From Acinetobacter suaedae (GTDB lineage: Bacteria > Pseudomonadota > Gammaproteobacteria > Pseudomonadales > Moraxellaceae): a stretch of DNA of 64,000 nt. The stretch is taken from assembly GCF_008630915.1 (NCBI RefSeq), contig NZ_CP043909.1:1240001-1304000 (forward strand), given 5' to 3'. The translations under genes were made by a program, and so were the position numbers. Below the pieces are notes generated by a model. The model ran no database searches, had not been told where the DNA came from, and saw nothing but the letters and a program-made list of their open reading frames with translations. How positions within the stretch are numbered: position 1 is the first letter of the stretch; the number at the start of each line of letters is the position of its first letter. Of the stretch, positions 7,211 to 16,297 are shown piece by piece.

Positions 7211-7669
7211 ATGCTTTCAAAGCAAGAAATTGTAGCATTCTCAATTTCGCCCTTAGCCGTTAAGTGGTTAGTAGGTACTGTAGGGATTGCTGCATTACCA
7301 ATTATTCTTAGACTTATGGTTTGGGGGATTGCTCCGTCGCCTTACTTGCCTGGTTTTAGCTTGATCTCTATAACTGACTTTTTTTTATTTAGTCTCATTA
7401 TTTATTTATCCGTATTGATGGAAGCAAAGCACATCAAGTGTTTAGGTGAAGAAAAAAATACAATAAGTTATGTATGTATATTTTTAATAATTCTAGTAAG
7501 TATTTTTTTGACATTTGCTTTTATCAATGATGCAAAAGGCATTATGAGACATTGGGTATTGTTGGGTGCTTCTCTTTTTATGGCTTTGTTTAGTTTTATA
7601 GTAGGATTTTGTTTTTTCTATTTTTTTAGTGTTAAACTAGCTGAAAGTGGTCAGGAGGAAATGTCATGA
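7211..7669 (+). CDS. Hypothetical four-helix membrane protein
   Basis: From the ATG at 7211 the product has 152 residues. A TTG at 7199 could add four, and neither start has a strong ribosome binding site. Four hydrophobic segments span nearly the whole protein (about 14-38, 52-70, 84-104, 116-142), with short loops and a small cytoplasmic tail. The last codons overlap the next gene by 4 bp (ATGA), showing translational coupling. I do not recognise the family. It is the first gene of a three-gene unit in the island, preceded by the terminator at 7113 and followed by the one at 8546. Confidence 0.55.
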   Translation: MLSKQEIVAFSISPLAVKWLVGTVGIAALPIILRLMVWGIAPSPYLPGFSLISITDFFLFSLIIYLSVLMEAKHIKCLGEEKNTISYVCIFLIILVSIFLTFAFINDAKGIMRHWVLLGASLFMALFSFIVGFCFFYFFSVKLAESGQEEMS

Positions 7670-8103
7670 TCTTTGAGGTTGTTACTTTAGTAGTCCTAAT
7701 TATAGCTTTTGTAGTTTCAGGTTTTTTATCATTTTATTTGGTAAAAAAATCAAGAGTTAGAAAAGTTGAAAAGTCACTTGTTGCTAAACGCAACGAACTA
7801 AGCATAGGCATTCAACTAATAAAATATCAATCGATTTATGATGAATATGTTTATTTAACAGCAGTAAAAAAGTCCAAAAGAACATCAATTCAAGAATTCT
7901 ATCTTTCAAATAAATTTGTTGAAACACTAACCCAAGATAGTTTTAAAAATTTAAGTGCAGACACTAATTTATTACACGTTGAATTGTTCCCTAAGGCTGT
8001 TCAACAAAGTTTTGGATTAGAGTCTGAGATAGGGCTAAAGAAACCGTCATATGCTGAGGCTCGTAAATTTATTGAGCCTCCTGTACAACAGTTTGTACAT
8101 TAA
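7666..8103 (+). CDS. Hypothetical single-pass membrane protein
   Basis: The 145-residue product has one N-terminal hydrophobic helix (about 3-26), a basic flank (KKSRVRKVEKSLVAKR) that should lie in the cytoplasm, and a soluble C-terminal domain of about 110 residues, mostly helical. Its start overlaps the stop of the four-helix protein by 4 bp, and GGAGG lies just upstream at about 7654. The two probably form a membrane complex. I recognise no family or catalytic motif. Confidence 0.55.
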   Translation: MIFEVVTLVVLIIAFVVSGFLSFYLVKKSRVRKVEKSLVAKRNELSIGIQLIKYQSIYDEYVYLTAVKKSKRTSIQEFYLSNKFVETLTQDSFKNLSADTNLLHVELFPKAVQQSFGLESEIGLKKPSYAEARKFIEPPVQQFVH

Positions 8104-8132
8104 AGTTCATCAATGTATTTAGGTGGTTTGGA

Positions 8133-8540
8133 ATGAAATTCAGTATCTTAGATTACAAAGTATTACAGTTTGTTTTTAGAGCTGATGATCAAATAATCAG
8201 GTTTTTTAATAAACCAAAAAAATCAGATATACTCCCTGTTAAAGTTAAAATAGTTATCCCTAATGAAGAGGAAGCTTCTGGAAAAGAATTTTTATTAATT
8301 TTCAGAATTGATGCTAAAGACTTTTTGGGTGAATTAGAAGATGGTTTTTTTCAACTTCATTTTGTAGTTCGTTTTGGGGCGGAAGAAATAATACCTGAAA
8401 ATTTTGATAAAACTGATTGGCTAGAATCCTCTCTAACTGAGAAAGGGTTTCCATTAGTAGTTTCATGGTTAAATAACTTTTTTGTGAATAGTGGATACAA
8501 TACATATTTTACAAATAATTATCATTTCGAAGAAATGTAA
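8133..8540 (+). CDS. Hypothetical soluble protein
   Basis: The 135-residue product has no signal peptide or membrane segment. It alternates short strands and aromatic-rich stretches and has a mixed charge profile. AGGTGG lies upstream of the ATG at a suitable distance. It starts 29 bp after the single-pass membrane protein gene and ends 6 bp before a strong terminator, so it closes a three-gene unit. I recognise no family. The DNA is very AT-rich compared with nearby housekeeping genes, as expected for acquired DNA. Confidence 0.5.
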   Translation: MKFSILDYKVLQFVFRADDQIIRFFNKPKKSDILPVKVKIVIPNEEEASGKEFLLIFRIDAKDFLGELEDGFFQLHFVVRFGAEEIIPENFDKTDWLESSLTEKGFPLVVSWLNNFFVNSGYNTYFTNNYHFEEM

Positions 8541-8545
8541 TTAAA

Positions 8546-8571
8546 AAAAAAGCACCTCACGGTGCTTTTTT
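8546..8571 (+). terminator. Terminator of the three-gene cassette
   Basis: Stem AAAAAGCACC/GGTGCTTTTT with loop TCAC (8546-8555/8561-8570). With A runs on one side and T runs on the other it can work in both directions, serving also the minus-strand Arc-like gene. Confidence 0.8.
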
Positions 8572-8640
8572 AATCCCTAAAACTCTTGCTTCTAGAAGTA
8601 GAGGGCTATGTATTACCTATAAAAAGTAAGTGGTGACTTA

Positions 8641-9117
8641 CTATCGATCATTTTTATTATTCACATTTTCCATATATTCATTAGTGTAATGGTCTTCAAC
8701 TCTTAACCATCCAAGACTACCTTCGCCGTTGTCAACAACATCAATATGATTGTCGCCTTTATAGACAAGTACTTCTTTATTAAAAAACTTTAATGAATTC
8801 CAAAATGAAGAACCACTTAATACTTCAAGAGAAAGATGAATATCATCTCGAAGTTGCTCAAGTTCTTGTGTGTAATCTAGGCTAAGGTTGTTTAAAAGCT
8901 TGCCATAAACAACACGTTTTTTACCGTTTTTTAAATGAAATATCTTAACTTCTGAACGTGGAGGAACTGAGCTTTCATTTCTTAAAAAGCTTTCTTCTAA
9001 CCTCGCCACAATATCCGCATTCATAGAGCGATTCAGTTCTTTCGCAGATTCTGCAATTTTATCTTTTAGTTCTTGCGGTAAACGCAAATTATAAGCAACA
9101 CCTAAATGTTTACCCAT
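8641..9117 (-). CDS. Arc-family ribbon-helix-helix repressor
   Basis: The 158-residue product begins with an Arc/Mnt-like ribbon-helix-helix domain (about residues 6-47). The strand YNLRLPQELKDKI is followed by helices ending in SMNADIVARLEESF. A C-terminal region of about 110 residues has no family I recognise and includes a basic strand KNGKKRVVYG. AGGAAGA precedes the ATG. It is transcribed away from the BRO-N gene, and the region between them carries TGGACAT half-sites overlapping a promoter. This is the arrangement of a phage immunity switch, with this protein as the likely repressor. Confidence 0.82.
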   Translation of the reverse strand: MGKHLGVAYNLRLPQELKDKIAESAKELNRSMNADIVARLEESFLRNESSVPPRSEVKIFHLKNGKKRVVYGKLLNNLSLDYTQELEQLRDDIHLSLEVLSGSSFWNSLKFFNKEVLVYKGDNHIDVVDNGEGSLGWLRVEDHYTNEYMENVNNKNDR

Positions 9118-9139
9118 GACATCTTCCTAAGAAATCCTG

Positions 9140-9190
9140 TTGACATGGTATCAAGTGGACATATATATTTGCAATATGTCCAGTGGACAT
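9140..9190 (+). promoter_or_regulatory. Promoter with repeated TGGACAT operator half-sites
   Basis: TTGACA (9140-9145) and TATATT (9164-9169) form a rightward promoter with an 18-bp spacer. Three heptamers overlap or follow it: TGGACAT at 9156-9162, its inverse ATGTCCA at 9176-9182 and TGGACAT at 9184-9190. The first two form an inverted repeat extended to TGGACATAT/ATATGTCCA. These are good candidate operators for the divergently encoded Arc-like protein. Confidence 0.65.
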
Positions 9191-9204
9191 TATTTTATAA
9201 AAAA

Positions 9205-9236
9205 TGCCCCGAAGAATCTTGGCGGATCGCGGGGCA
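9205..9236 (+). promoter_or_regulatory. Leader hairpin upstream of the BRO-N antirepressor
   Basis: TGCCCCG (9205-9211) can pair with CGGGGCA (9230-9236) in the untranslated leader, 28 bp before the chosen start codon. There is no T run, so it is not a classical terminator. It may control translation or antitermination. Confidence 0.4.
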
Positions 9237-9263
9237 CTTACCAATACCTATGGAGATATTGAT

Positions 9264-10049
9264 ATGGCTAGTTTATCACTAACTTTCCATGAAACAACTT
9301 TTAATATTGTCGAGTGTGATCAGCAGGCGTGGATTACTTCTCGTGAGCTTGGTCAAGCTTTAGGGTATGCGAGAGATGATGCAGTTAATAAAATATATGA
9401 GCGTAATTTAGATGAGTTCTCATACCAAATGACCCGTAACGTCAAAATGACGTTGCAGGGTCAACAGCGAGAAGTTAGAGTTTTTTCATTACGTGGATGT
9501 CATTTGATTGCTATGTTTGCAAAGACTACTGTCGCAAAAGAATTCCGCAAATGGGTTTTAGATATTTTGGATAGGGACGTGCAGCCTAAAACCAAAAATC
9601 ATAAAACCGAACGTGTAGTTCTAAACGATGCGGTAAATATGCTTGTGGCAAAGTCACAACATCTCAACTTTTCTGAAGCCTACAAACTCATACACCAACG
9701 TTTTAGTGTGAAAGGTATAGACGAGATCTCACTTGATCAAATTCCTGTAGCGGTTGAATACGTCCATCATCTGATCGCTTTATTTAGCCATAGAGAACAT
9801 AGAACGGCAGACATGAATACGATTGCTTTAGCTCATTGCATGATTTGGTGTTGCCAGTGGTGGAAGGAGTATGGTGATGCTATCCGTAAAATTAACCCGA
9901 ATATTGCTTCATCTGTACACGACTATTTCATAGATGGTTCATTCGTCGCTTGGGGTTATGTAGATGAATCTGAGAAAGCAGCATTACGCAGAAAGTTGGA
10001 TGCTCATCAATGGAACTTAACCATAAACGAAAGGTTAAAATTACTGTAA
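9264..10049 (+). CDS. BRO-N domain phage antirepressor
   Basis: I chose the ATG at 9264 because TGGAGAT lies 7-8 bases upstream. The open frame extends to 9204 without a better start. The 261-residue product has an N-terminal BRO-N domain (about 1-100) with ITSRELGQALGYAR, VFSLRGCHLIAMFAKT and EFRKWVLDILD. The C-terminal part resembles the ORF6C type (AYKLIHQRFSVKGIDEISLDQIPVAVEYV). Such proteins are phage antirepressors or DNA-binding regulators. It faces the Arc-like repressor across a shared operator region and is the last gene before attR. Confidence 0.82.
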   Translation: MASLSLTFHETTFNIVECDQQAWITSRELGQALGYARDDAVNKIYERNLDEFSYQMTRNVKMTLQGQQREVRVFSLRGCHLIAMFAKTTVAKEFRKWVLDILDRDVQPKTKNHKTERVVLNDAVNMLVAKSQHLNFSEAYKLIHQRFSVKGIDEISLDQIPVAVEYVHHLIALFSHREHRTADMNTIALAHCMIWCCQWWKEYGDAIRKINPNIASSVHDYFIDGSFVAWGYVDESEKAALRRKLDAHQWNLTINERLKLL

Positions 10050-10239
10050 TTTCACCCCCGAATTTTATAGAGCTAACTTTTATTTTTGATCAAAAAATGC
10101 TCGAAAAACTTTCGGGGAATGAATTTCTAAATGACTGATTTTATTGAAGTTAGGTAAGCTGTTTTTGACCTGATTTTTAGGCAAAAAAAGCACATAATAT
10201 GCTTATTATTCAGTAGATTAGATTCACTTTGACGCAATC

Positions 10240-10284
10240 TTGACATCGTAGAGGTCTCCAGTTCGAGTCTGGATATACCTACCA
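10240..10284 (+). repeat. Right attachment repeat (attR), 45-bp copy of the tRNA-Val 3' end
   Basis: Identical to 508-552. The upstream half of the tRNA is missing, so this copy cannot fold into a tRNA. It marks the island's right border. Confidence 0.92.
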
Positions 10285-10295
10285 AAATTTATCAA

Positions 10296-10333
10296 GGACT
10301 TATAAGCGAATCAGCAGCTTGTAGGTCTTTTTT
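10296..10333 (+). terminator. Probable original terminator of tRNA-Val, displaced by the island
   Basis: Stem GACTTATAAGC/GCTTGTAGGTC (10297-10307/10317-10327, two G-T pairs) followed by five T. It starts 12 bp after attR, where the uninterrupted tRNA gene would have ended. Confidence 0.6.
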
Positions 10334-10596
10334 ACGGGTGTTTAACGCGTTTTTATTTTCCGACGTTGTTGTTTTTCGGCGATAATCTTTTATTTATTGG
10401 TCTACAAAAGTATTTAAGTTTAACCCACTTGACCTAATCAAATGTTGATGATAATTTAAACAATACGGAAGTCATATACGATTTGGGATTTAAGAGAAAT
10501 CTTGCCTGGATAATAAACGTTATGACAAACCCGTATACATCAGCTAACAACGAACGAAACGATTGAGATCGTTTTTAAAAATGTTCAAGGTTGTAG
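10334..10596. other. Intergenic stretch without a recognisable gene
   Basis: Nothing convincing is coded on either strand between the displaced tRNA terminator and the hairpin at 10597. The DNA is AT-rich, with stops in all frames. Confidence 0.5.
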
Positions 10597-10622
10597 AAAA
10601 GCCCGTAAATCGGGCTTTTTTA
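10597..10622 (-). terminator. Terminator downstream of the pirin gene
   Basis: Stem AAAAGCCCG/CGGGCTTTT with loop TAAAT (10597-10605/10611-10619), 24 bp past the pirin stop. It has A and T runs on both sides and is probably bidirectional. Confidence 0.75.
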
Positions 10623-10645
10623 ATGTCTACAACTTAGAAAGACCA

Positions 10646-11329
10646 TTAAGGCAAATCAAACCAAATCATTTGACTATCTTGTGATGCGGTAATGGTTGCA
10701 GTCTCATCAAACAGTAAAGCATCACCAGCTTTGACAACATGATCAGCAATCATAACTTCACCAGAAATCACATGAACATAGTTCACTTTTTTCTTTGCAC
10801 TGATCTCCAATTGTTGATCCTTTTCAAGAACAGCAGTTTTCACTTCTGCATTTTGACGAATTAACATTGGTGCAGACTCATCACCTGCAATCAAATGCCA
10901 TTGGTTAGGATGATCTTTCGGATTTAGGTGAATTTGCTGATAAGTTGGTTCAGCATCTTGTACATTCGGTTGAATCCAAATCTGTAATAGATGTACCGCT
11001 TTATCATGCTTATTCATTTCACTATGGGTAACGCCTGTACCCGCACTCATCAACTGCCATTCACCCGCATTGATTTGACCCTCATTGCCCATACTATCTT
11101 TATGGGAAATGGTACCATCAAGAACACAAGTCAAGATTTCCATGTTGTCATGAGGGTGAGTACCAAAACCATTATGTGCAGCAATGGTATCGTCATTAAT
11201 CACGCGGAGAGCACTGACACCCATGTATTTCGGGTTGTACCAGCTCCCAAATGAAAAACTATGATAGGTATCTAACCATCCCGCTTTTACATGGCCACGG
11301 TTTTCACTACGATGTAGATAAGCATTCAT
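10646..11329 (-). CDS. Pirin family protein
   Basis: The 227-residue product is a bicupin of the pirin (YhaK/YhhW-like) type. It starts with the family hallmark RSENRGHVKAGWLDTYHSFSF. The N-terminal cupin carries the metal ligands His58, His60 (THPHDNME), His102 and Glu104 (GVTHSEMN). Bacterial pirins of this group are cytosolic iron-binding proteins, and some oxidise quercetin in vitro. It is monocistronic between two terminators, with argG next on the same strand. The physiological substrate is unknown. Confidence 0.9.
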   Translation of the reverse strand: MNAYLHRSENRGHVKAGWLDTYHSFSFGSWYNPKYMGVSALRVINDDTIAAHNGFGTHPHDNMEILTCVLDGTISHKDSMGNEGQINAGEWQLMSAGTGVTHSEMNKHDKAVHLLQIWIQPNVQDAEPTYQQIHLNPKDHPNQWHLIAGDESAPMLIRQNAEVKTAVLEKDQQLEISAKKKVNYVHVISGEVMIADHVVKAGDALLFDETATITASQDSQMIWFDLP

Positions 11330-11465
11330 GCTGCATCTCCCAATTATTATGTTTTGCTTAATGCATATATTATTGGTTCATAATGATGATAAATAGTCCT
11401 TAATTGCGACATATTGTTCTATAAATGCAATGATTAAATATAATGTATTTTTCTGAATAGAATAA

Positions 11466-11496
11466 AAAAGGCCGAATAAAATATTCAGCCTTTTCA
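11466..11496 (-). terminator. Terminator of argG
   Basis: Stem AAAAGGC/GCCTTTT (11466-11472/11488-11494) with an inner GAATA/TATTC stem. It ends in T on the minus strand, 27 bp past the argG stop. Confidence 0.75.
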
Positions 11497-11522
11497 AATT
11501 AGTAAGCTAATTTACCAATTTA

Positions 11523-12881
<1,359 letters not shown>

Positions 12882-13095
12882 TTATTAGTAAAGACACCGA
12901 ATAGGTCGTCTTGAGAATAAAAAATCGGAGCTATTGTAACACTTTTCGTGCAGCAAAGTTTTGTAAAATCGAATCGTTCTTAGTGAAAATTAAAATTTTT
13001 ATGGGGTATTCGTATTTTTTATCATTTGAGAGATCTATTGAAATCAATGCTCAAAATAGATGGATACATTTCTCATATTATAAATACCTTTATTT

Positions 13096-13485
13096 TTATA
13101 GTTGATGTATATGTGCTTTGAAATCGTAAGGATTGACAGGCTCAACTTTTGTGGGAAAAACACTTTCTGATGACACCGATTGCATGTGATCAACTTTTAC
13201 AAAGCTCTCTGAAGGGAGCGTATATAAATAACCAAGCCGATCCCAATTGACACTACATTGATAAAGTTCAACATAAACGAAGTCATCCTCAAATTTTATG
13301 CTGAATCGAGCTTCATTGGATAAGCTGAGATATTCAATTGCAAATAATTGAGCAATTCTTTTATCTTCAACGGCATATATGCCAAAGGCATTGTCCATTT
13401 CCCCATCGCCTATAGCTAGTTTTGGTTCAAGAGATTCTCGATAGTTTGAAGAACCATGAAATAAGAGTAGGGGTTTAGATGACAT
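13096..13485 (-). CDS. Hypothetical protein, possible ADP-ribosyltransferase-like fold
   Basis: The 129-residue soluble product begins LLLFHGSSNYRESLEPK, then has GIYAVEDKRIAQLFAIEYLS. The pattern HGS...LEP...G-I-Y-A-x-x-D-x-x-x-A-x-x-F-A is reminiscent of small proteins with an ADP-ribosyltransferase or PARP-like fold. No full catalytic triad can be assigned by eye, so this is only a suggestion. The gene stands alone between argG and fadH. It has no obvious ribosome binding site but keeps a long open frame with ordinary codon use. Confidence 0.45.
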   Translation of the reverse strand: MSSKPLLLFHGSSNYRESLEPKLAIGDGEMDNAFGIYAVEDKRIAQLFAIEYLSLSNEARFSIKFEDDFVYVELYQCSVNWDRLGYLYTLPSESFVKVDHMQSVSSESVFPTKVEPVNPYDFKAHIHQL

Positions 13486-13654
13486 ATTGTTTTGTTATTC
13501 TTTGAAATTTGAAAGTTATATCGACTATATAGTTTGCCTGTATACATGTATTGACGTATTTGACCACGTTTTAGTAAAAAAGTGTCATCCACTCCAATAA
13601 CAAATCAAAGTAGTATGCAACAAGTTGCAAAGCCAAAAATATAGAAGGAATACC

Positions 13655-15685
13655 ATGACTAGCTATGCAAATATATTAAAACCACTACATTTGGGATTCA
13701 CCACCATTAAAAATCGTGTGGTAATGGGCTCGATGCACTCAGGCTTAGAAGATCGTTTCTATAACTACCCTAAGCTTGCGGCTTACTTTGAAGAAAGAGC
13801 CAAGGGTGGAGTTGGTCTAATCATTACAGGTGGTATTTCTCCTAATCGTCAAGGCTGGTTATTGCCTGCTGGCGGTACTATGAATAGTTTGGCTGATATC
13901 CCTCATCATCGTCTAGTAACGCATGCTGTACATAAGCATGGTTCAAAAATCTTAATGCAAATTTTGCATTCTGGGCGTTATGGTTATCACCCATTTTCCG
14001 TTTCTTCATCTGCGATAAAAGCACCGATTAATCCGTTTAAACCGCGCCAAATGTCTGACTCTCAGATTTTGGCAACCATCGATGATTATGCACGCTGTGC
14101 AAGCTTGGCAAAAAAAGCAGGTTACGATGGTGTGGAAATCATGGGTTCAGAAGGTTATCTAATTAACCAGTTTCTAAGCAATCATGTAAATAAACGTACA
14201 GATCGCTGGGGTGGCGACATTGAAAATCGGATGCGTTTCCCAGTTGAGATCGTAAAAGCAATTCGCGCTAAAGTCGGTGAAAAATTTATTATCGCTTTTC
14301 GTTTGTCGTTGTTGGATTTAGTACACGATGGTAATACCATGCAAGAGGTGATTACTGTAGCCAAGGCATTAGAGAAAGCTGGTGTAACGTTATTAAATAC
14401 AGGTATTGGTTGGCATGAAGCACGTATTCCAACGATTGTAACGTCGGTACCTCGTGCAGCATTTGTAGATTATACCGCAGAGGTTAAACAGCATCTTTCA
14501 ATTCCTGTTATTGCATCTAACCGTATCAATATGCCGGATGTAGCTGAAGAGATCGTTGCATCGGGTAAGGCCGACATGGTGCAAATGGCACGCCCATTCT
14601 TGGCAGATCCATATTGGGTGAATAAAACTGCGACCAATCGTGTTGATGAAATTAATACCTGTATTGCTTGTAACCAAGCGTGTTTAGATCATGCATTCAA
14701 AAATCAGCGTGTGAGTTGTCTGGTCAATCCACAAGCATGCTTTGAAACAGAACTGGTTTATATCAAAACCAAAAAGCCAAAGCGCATTGCCGTTGTGGGT
14801 GGTGGTGTCGCAGGGATGTCTGCTGCCACTGTTGCCGCAAGCCGTGGACATGCTGTGACTTTGTTTGAAGCCAATAGTGATGTTGGTGGTCAGTTTAATC
14901 TAGCTAAAGTTGTGCCTGGAAAAGAAGAGTTTCATGAAACGATTCGTTATTTCAAAGTACAACTTCAACAAACAGGTGTTGACGTTCGTTTAAATACGCG
15001 CGTAAGTCGTGAACAATTAGAACGCGAAGGTTTTGATGAAGTCGTGGTTGCAACAGGTGTTGTACCGCGCGAGTTGAAAATTCAAGGTAGCACTGCACCA
15101 CAAGTATTATCTTATGCAGAAGTTTTAAAGGGTGCTGAGGTTGGACGTAAAGTCGCAGTGATCGGTGCTGGTGGGATTGGTTTTGATGTATCAGAGTTTT
15201 TATTAAAACCACCTCATCAGCCTCAACCGCAACCTTTAGCGGAATGGCAGCGTGAGTGGGGTGTGGATCCTGAAGCAAATTATATTTCAGAAGGTGGTAT
15301 GCAACGCCCTGAAGTTGAAGCACCTGTTCGTGAGATCTATTTATTACAACGTAAGACGACACCACTCGGAATTGGTTTAGGTAAAACCTCTGGTTGGGTG
15401 CATCGTGCGCAATTGAAAAAACACGCAGTGCGTATGCTTCGTGGTGTGCAATATAAAGCAGTGACTGATGAAGGATTGTGGGTTGAGCACAATGGGCATG
15501 ATCAATTATTGCGTGTTGATACGATTGTTGTCTGTGCAGGGCAAGAATCTGTGAAGGATTTAATGCCTAAAGAGGGTGAGAATACCTTTGCAAACTATCA
15601 TATTATTGGTGGGGCGAAGCTTGCGGCTGAGCTAGATGCTAAACGAGCGATTCGAGATGGCGCAGAGTTGGCCGCAAGACTTTAA
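13655..15685 (+). CDS. fadH: 2,4-dienoyl-CoA reductase (NADPH), FMN/4Fe-4S/FAD type
   Basis: The ATG at 13655 is preceded by AAGGA; an in-frame TTG at 13625 lacks a site. The 676-residue product has an N-terminal old-yellow-enzyme TIM barrel (about 1-340) with GGVGLIITGG and the ILHSGRYGYHP active-site region. A 4Fe-4S motif follows (CIACNQACLDH...CLVNP), then FAD- and NADPH-binding Rossmann domains (AVVGGGVAGMSAA; VAVIGAGGIGFD). The enzyme reduces 2,4-dienoyl-CoA during breakdown of unsaturated fatty acids. It is monocistronic. Related 2-enoate reductases share this architecture, but FadH fits the length and motifs best. Confidence 0.93.
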   Translation: MTSYANILKPLHLGFTTIKNRVVMGSMHSGLEDRFYNYPKLAAYFEERAKGGVGLIITGGISPNRQGWLLPAGGTMNSLADIPHHRLVTHAVHKHGSKILMQILHSGRYGYHPFSVSSSAIKAPINPFKPRQMSDSQILATIDDYARCASLAKKAGYDGVEIMGSEGYLINQFLSNHVNKRTDRWGGDIENRMRFPVEIVKAIRAKVGEKFIIAFRLSLLDLVHDGNTMQEVITVAKALEKAGVTLLNTGIGWHEARIPTIVTSVPRAAFVDYTAEVKQHLSIPVIASNRINMPDVAEEIVASGKADMVQMARPFLADPYWVNKTATNRVDEINTCIACNQACLDHAFKNQRVSCLVNPQACFETELVYIKTKKPKRIAVVGGGVAGMSAATVAASRGHAVTLFEANSDVGGQFNLAKVVPGKEEFHETIRYFKVQLQQTGVDVRLNTRVSREQLEREGFDEVVVATGVVPRELKIQGSTAPQVLSYAEVLKGAEVGRKVAVIGAGGIGFDVSEFLLKPPHQPQPQPLAEWQREWGVDPEANYISEGGMQRPEVEAPVREIYLLQRKTTPLGIGLGKTSGWVHRAQLKKHAVRMLRGVQYKAVTDEGLWVEHNGHDQLLRVDTIVVCAGQESVKDLMPKEGENTFANYHIIGGAKLAAELDAKRAIRDGAELAARL

Positions 15686-15771
15686 TAATTGATGAAACAT
15701 TATGCATTTGAATACATTGCAGTTAAATTTTTCTTGAATAAAGGAAACAAGCTTTGTATTCTTACGCACAT

Positions 15772-15861
15772 GGAAGCGTGGCAGAGCGGTTTAATGCACC
15801 GGTCTTGAAAACCGACGAGGGTGTGAGTCCTCCGTGAGTTCGAATCTCACCGCTTCCGCCA
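15772..15861 (+). tRNA. tRNA-Ser (anticodon TGA)
   Basis: A 90-nt class II tRNA. The acceptor GGAAGCG pairs with CGCTTCC, anticodon loop CTTGAAA carries TGA, a long variable arm is present (GAGGGTGTGAGTCCTC region), and CCA is encoded at 15859-15861. Confidence 0.97.
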
Positions 15862-15870
15862 AATGTCTAA

Positions 15871-15905
15871 ATAAGCCCTTGTTTTTGCAAGGGCTTATTT
15901 TTTTG
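15871..15905 (+). terminator. Terminator of tRNA-Ser
   Basis: Stem ATAAGCCCTTG/CAAGGGCTTAT (15871-15881/15888-15898) followed by a T run. Confidence 0.88.
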
Positions 15906-15907
15906 TC

Positions 15908-16050
15908 TAATATTGTGCCCCCATAAAAGCCCCCATCAAGTTTTGGATTGGCGTGGACTAATTTAGACAAATTAGGATGGCAATAGTAAAGTCATTTATT
16001 GAGTTTAGATTTCCAGTCAAAAATATAGGGGGAGTAATTTGAGGTTGTTT
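15908..16050. other. Intergenic debris after tRNA-Ser
   Basis: No gene is visible. A short inverted repeat CTAATTT/AAATTAG occurs at 15958-15975 and two GCCCCCAT(A/C)-like motifs at about 15916-15936. The stretch may be the remnant of an old integration at tRNA-Ser, but no att duplication was found in the window. Confidence 0.35.
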
Positions 16051-16174
16051 TGCTTTCATGAGGAACAATTACATAGCCCTTAACAAGAACATTTCTAGGA
16101 TTCTGTAATAAAACTTATGCATCAATGACTCAATCTGTGCGGATGCAAGTTTAAGCTGTTGTTGGGAAAAATAT
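16051..16174 (-). pseudogene. Decayed fragment of xseA (duplicate of 22792-22915)
   Basis: This 124-bp stretch aligns in the same orientation with 22792-22915 inside the other xseA fragment, including the identical run GAACATTTCTAGGATTCTGTAA and a second block ATCAATGACTCAATCTGTG. Several substitutions have introduced stops. It encodes part of the C-terminal region of the exonuclease VII large subunit (NPRNVLAKGYA neighbourhood). It lies just outside the AraC gene, so the two fragments bracket the metabolic block between them as a diverged direct repeat. Confidence 0.7.
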
Positions 16175-16297
16175 TATATTAATAATAAATTTGTTTTATT
16201 AGGGGAGTTCAATATATTTGTGGAGAAGATGAATTTTATTCCACATTAAATCCTTATGGAATTTATTTTGAATTTGTATCTCTTTAGGCATTGGGTA

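Larger units (their letters stand above)
553..10284. mobile_element. Integrated genomic island at tRNA-Val, no integrase visible
   Basis: The element is defined by the duplicated tRNA-Val 3' end at both edges (508-552 and 10240-10284) and is about 9.7 kb long. It holds a type VI effector/immunity cassette, CPCC and Excalibur small proteins, an XRE-ImmA/IrrE protein, an Arc-like repressor, a BRO-N antirepressor and several unknown genes. The last three named classes are typical of prophages. I found no tyrosine or serine recombinase, no replication gene and no structural phage gene between the repeats. It is therefore either a decayed element or one that moves with a recombinase supplied from elsewhere. 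Confidence 0.82.

Noticed and set aside
10054..10117. Inverted repeats near the right end of the island (CCCCGAA/TTCGGGG with an inner TTTTTGATCAAAAA)
   Set aside because: They could be recombinase arm sites or an unusual terminator, but the arms are short and far apart and there is no second copy near attL.
10240..10284. Possible second tRNA-Val
   Set aside because: Only the 3' 45 bp are present; the acceptor 5' strand and D-arm are missing, so it is an attachment repeat.
12911..13105. Plus-strand open frame of 64 codons between argG and the next gene
   Set aside because: No ribosome binding site and irregular composition; it runs into the end of the opposite gene at 13096.
15908..15980. 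Remnant of an integration at tRNA-Ser
   Set aside because: Motifs after the tRNA are suggestive, but no duplicated tRNA-Ser end was found in the window.
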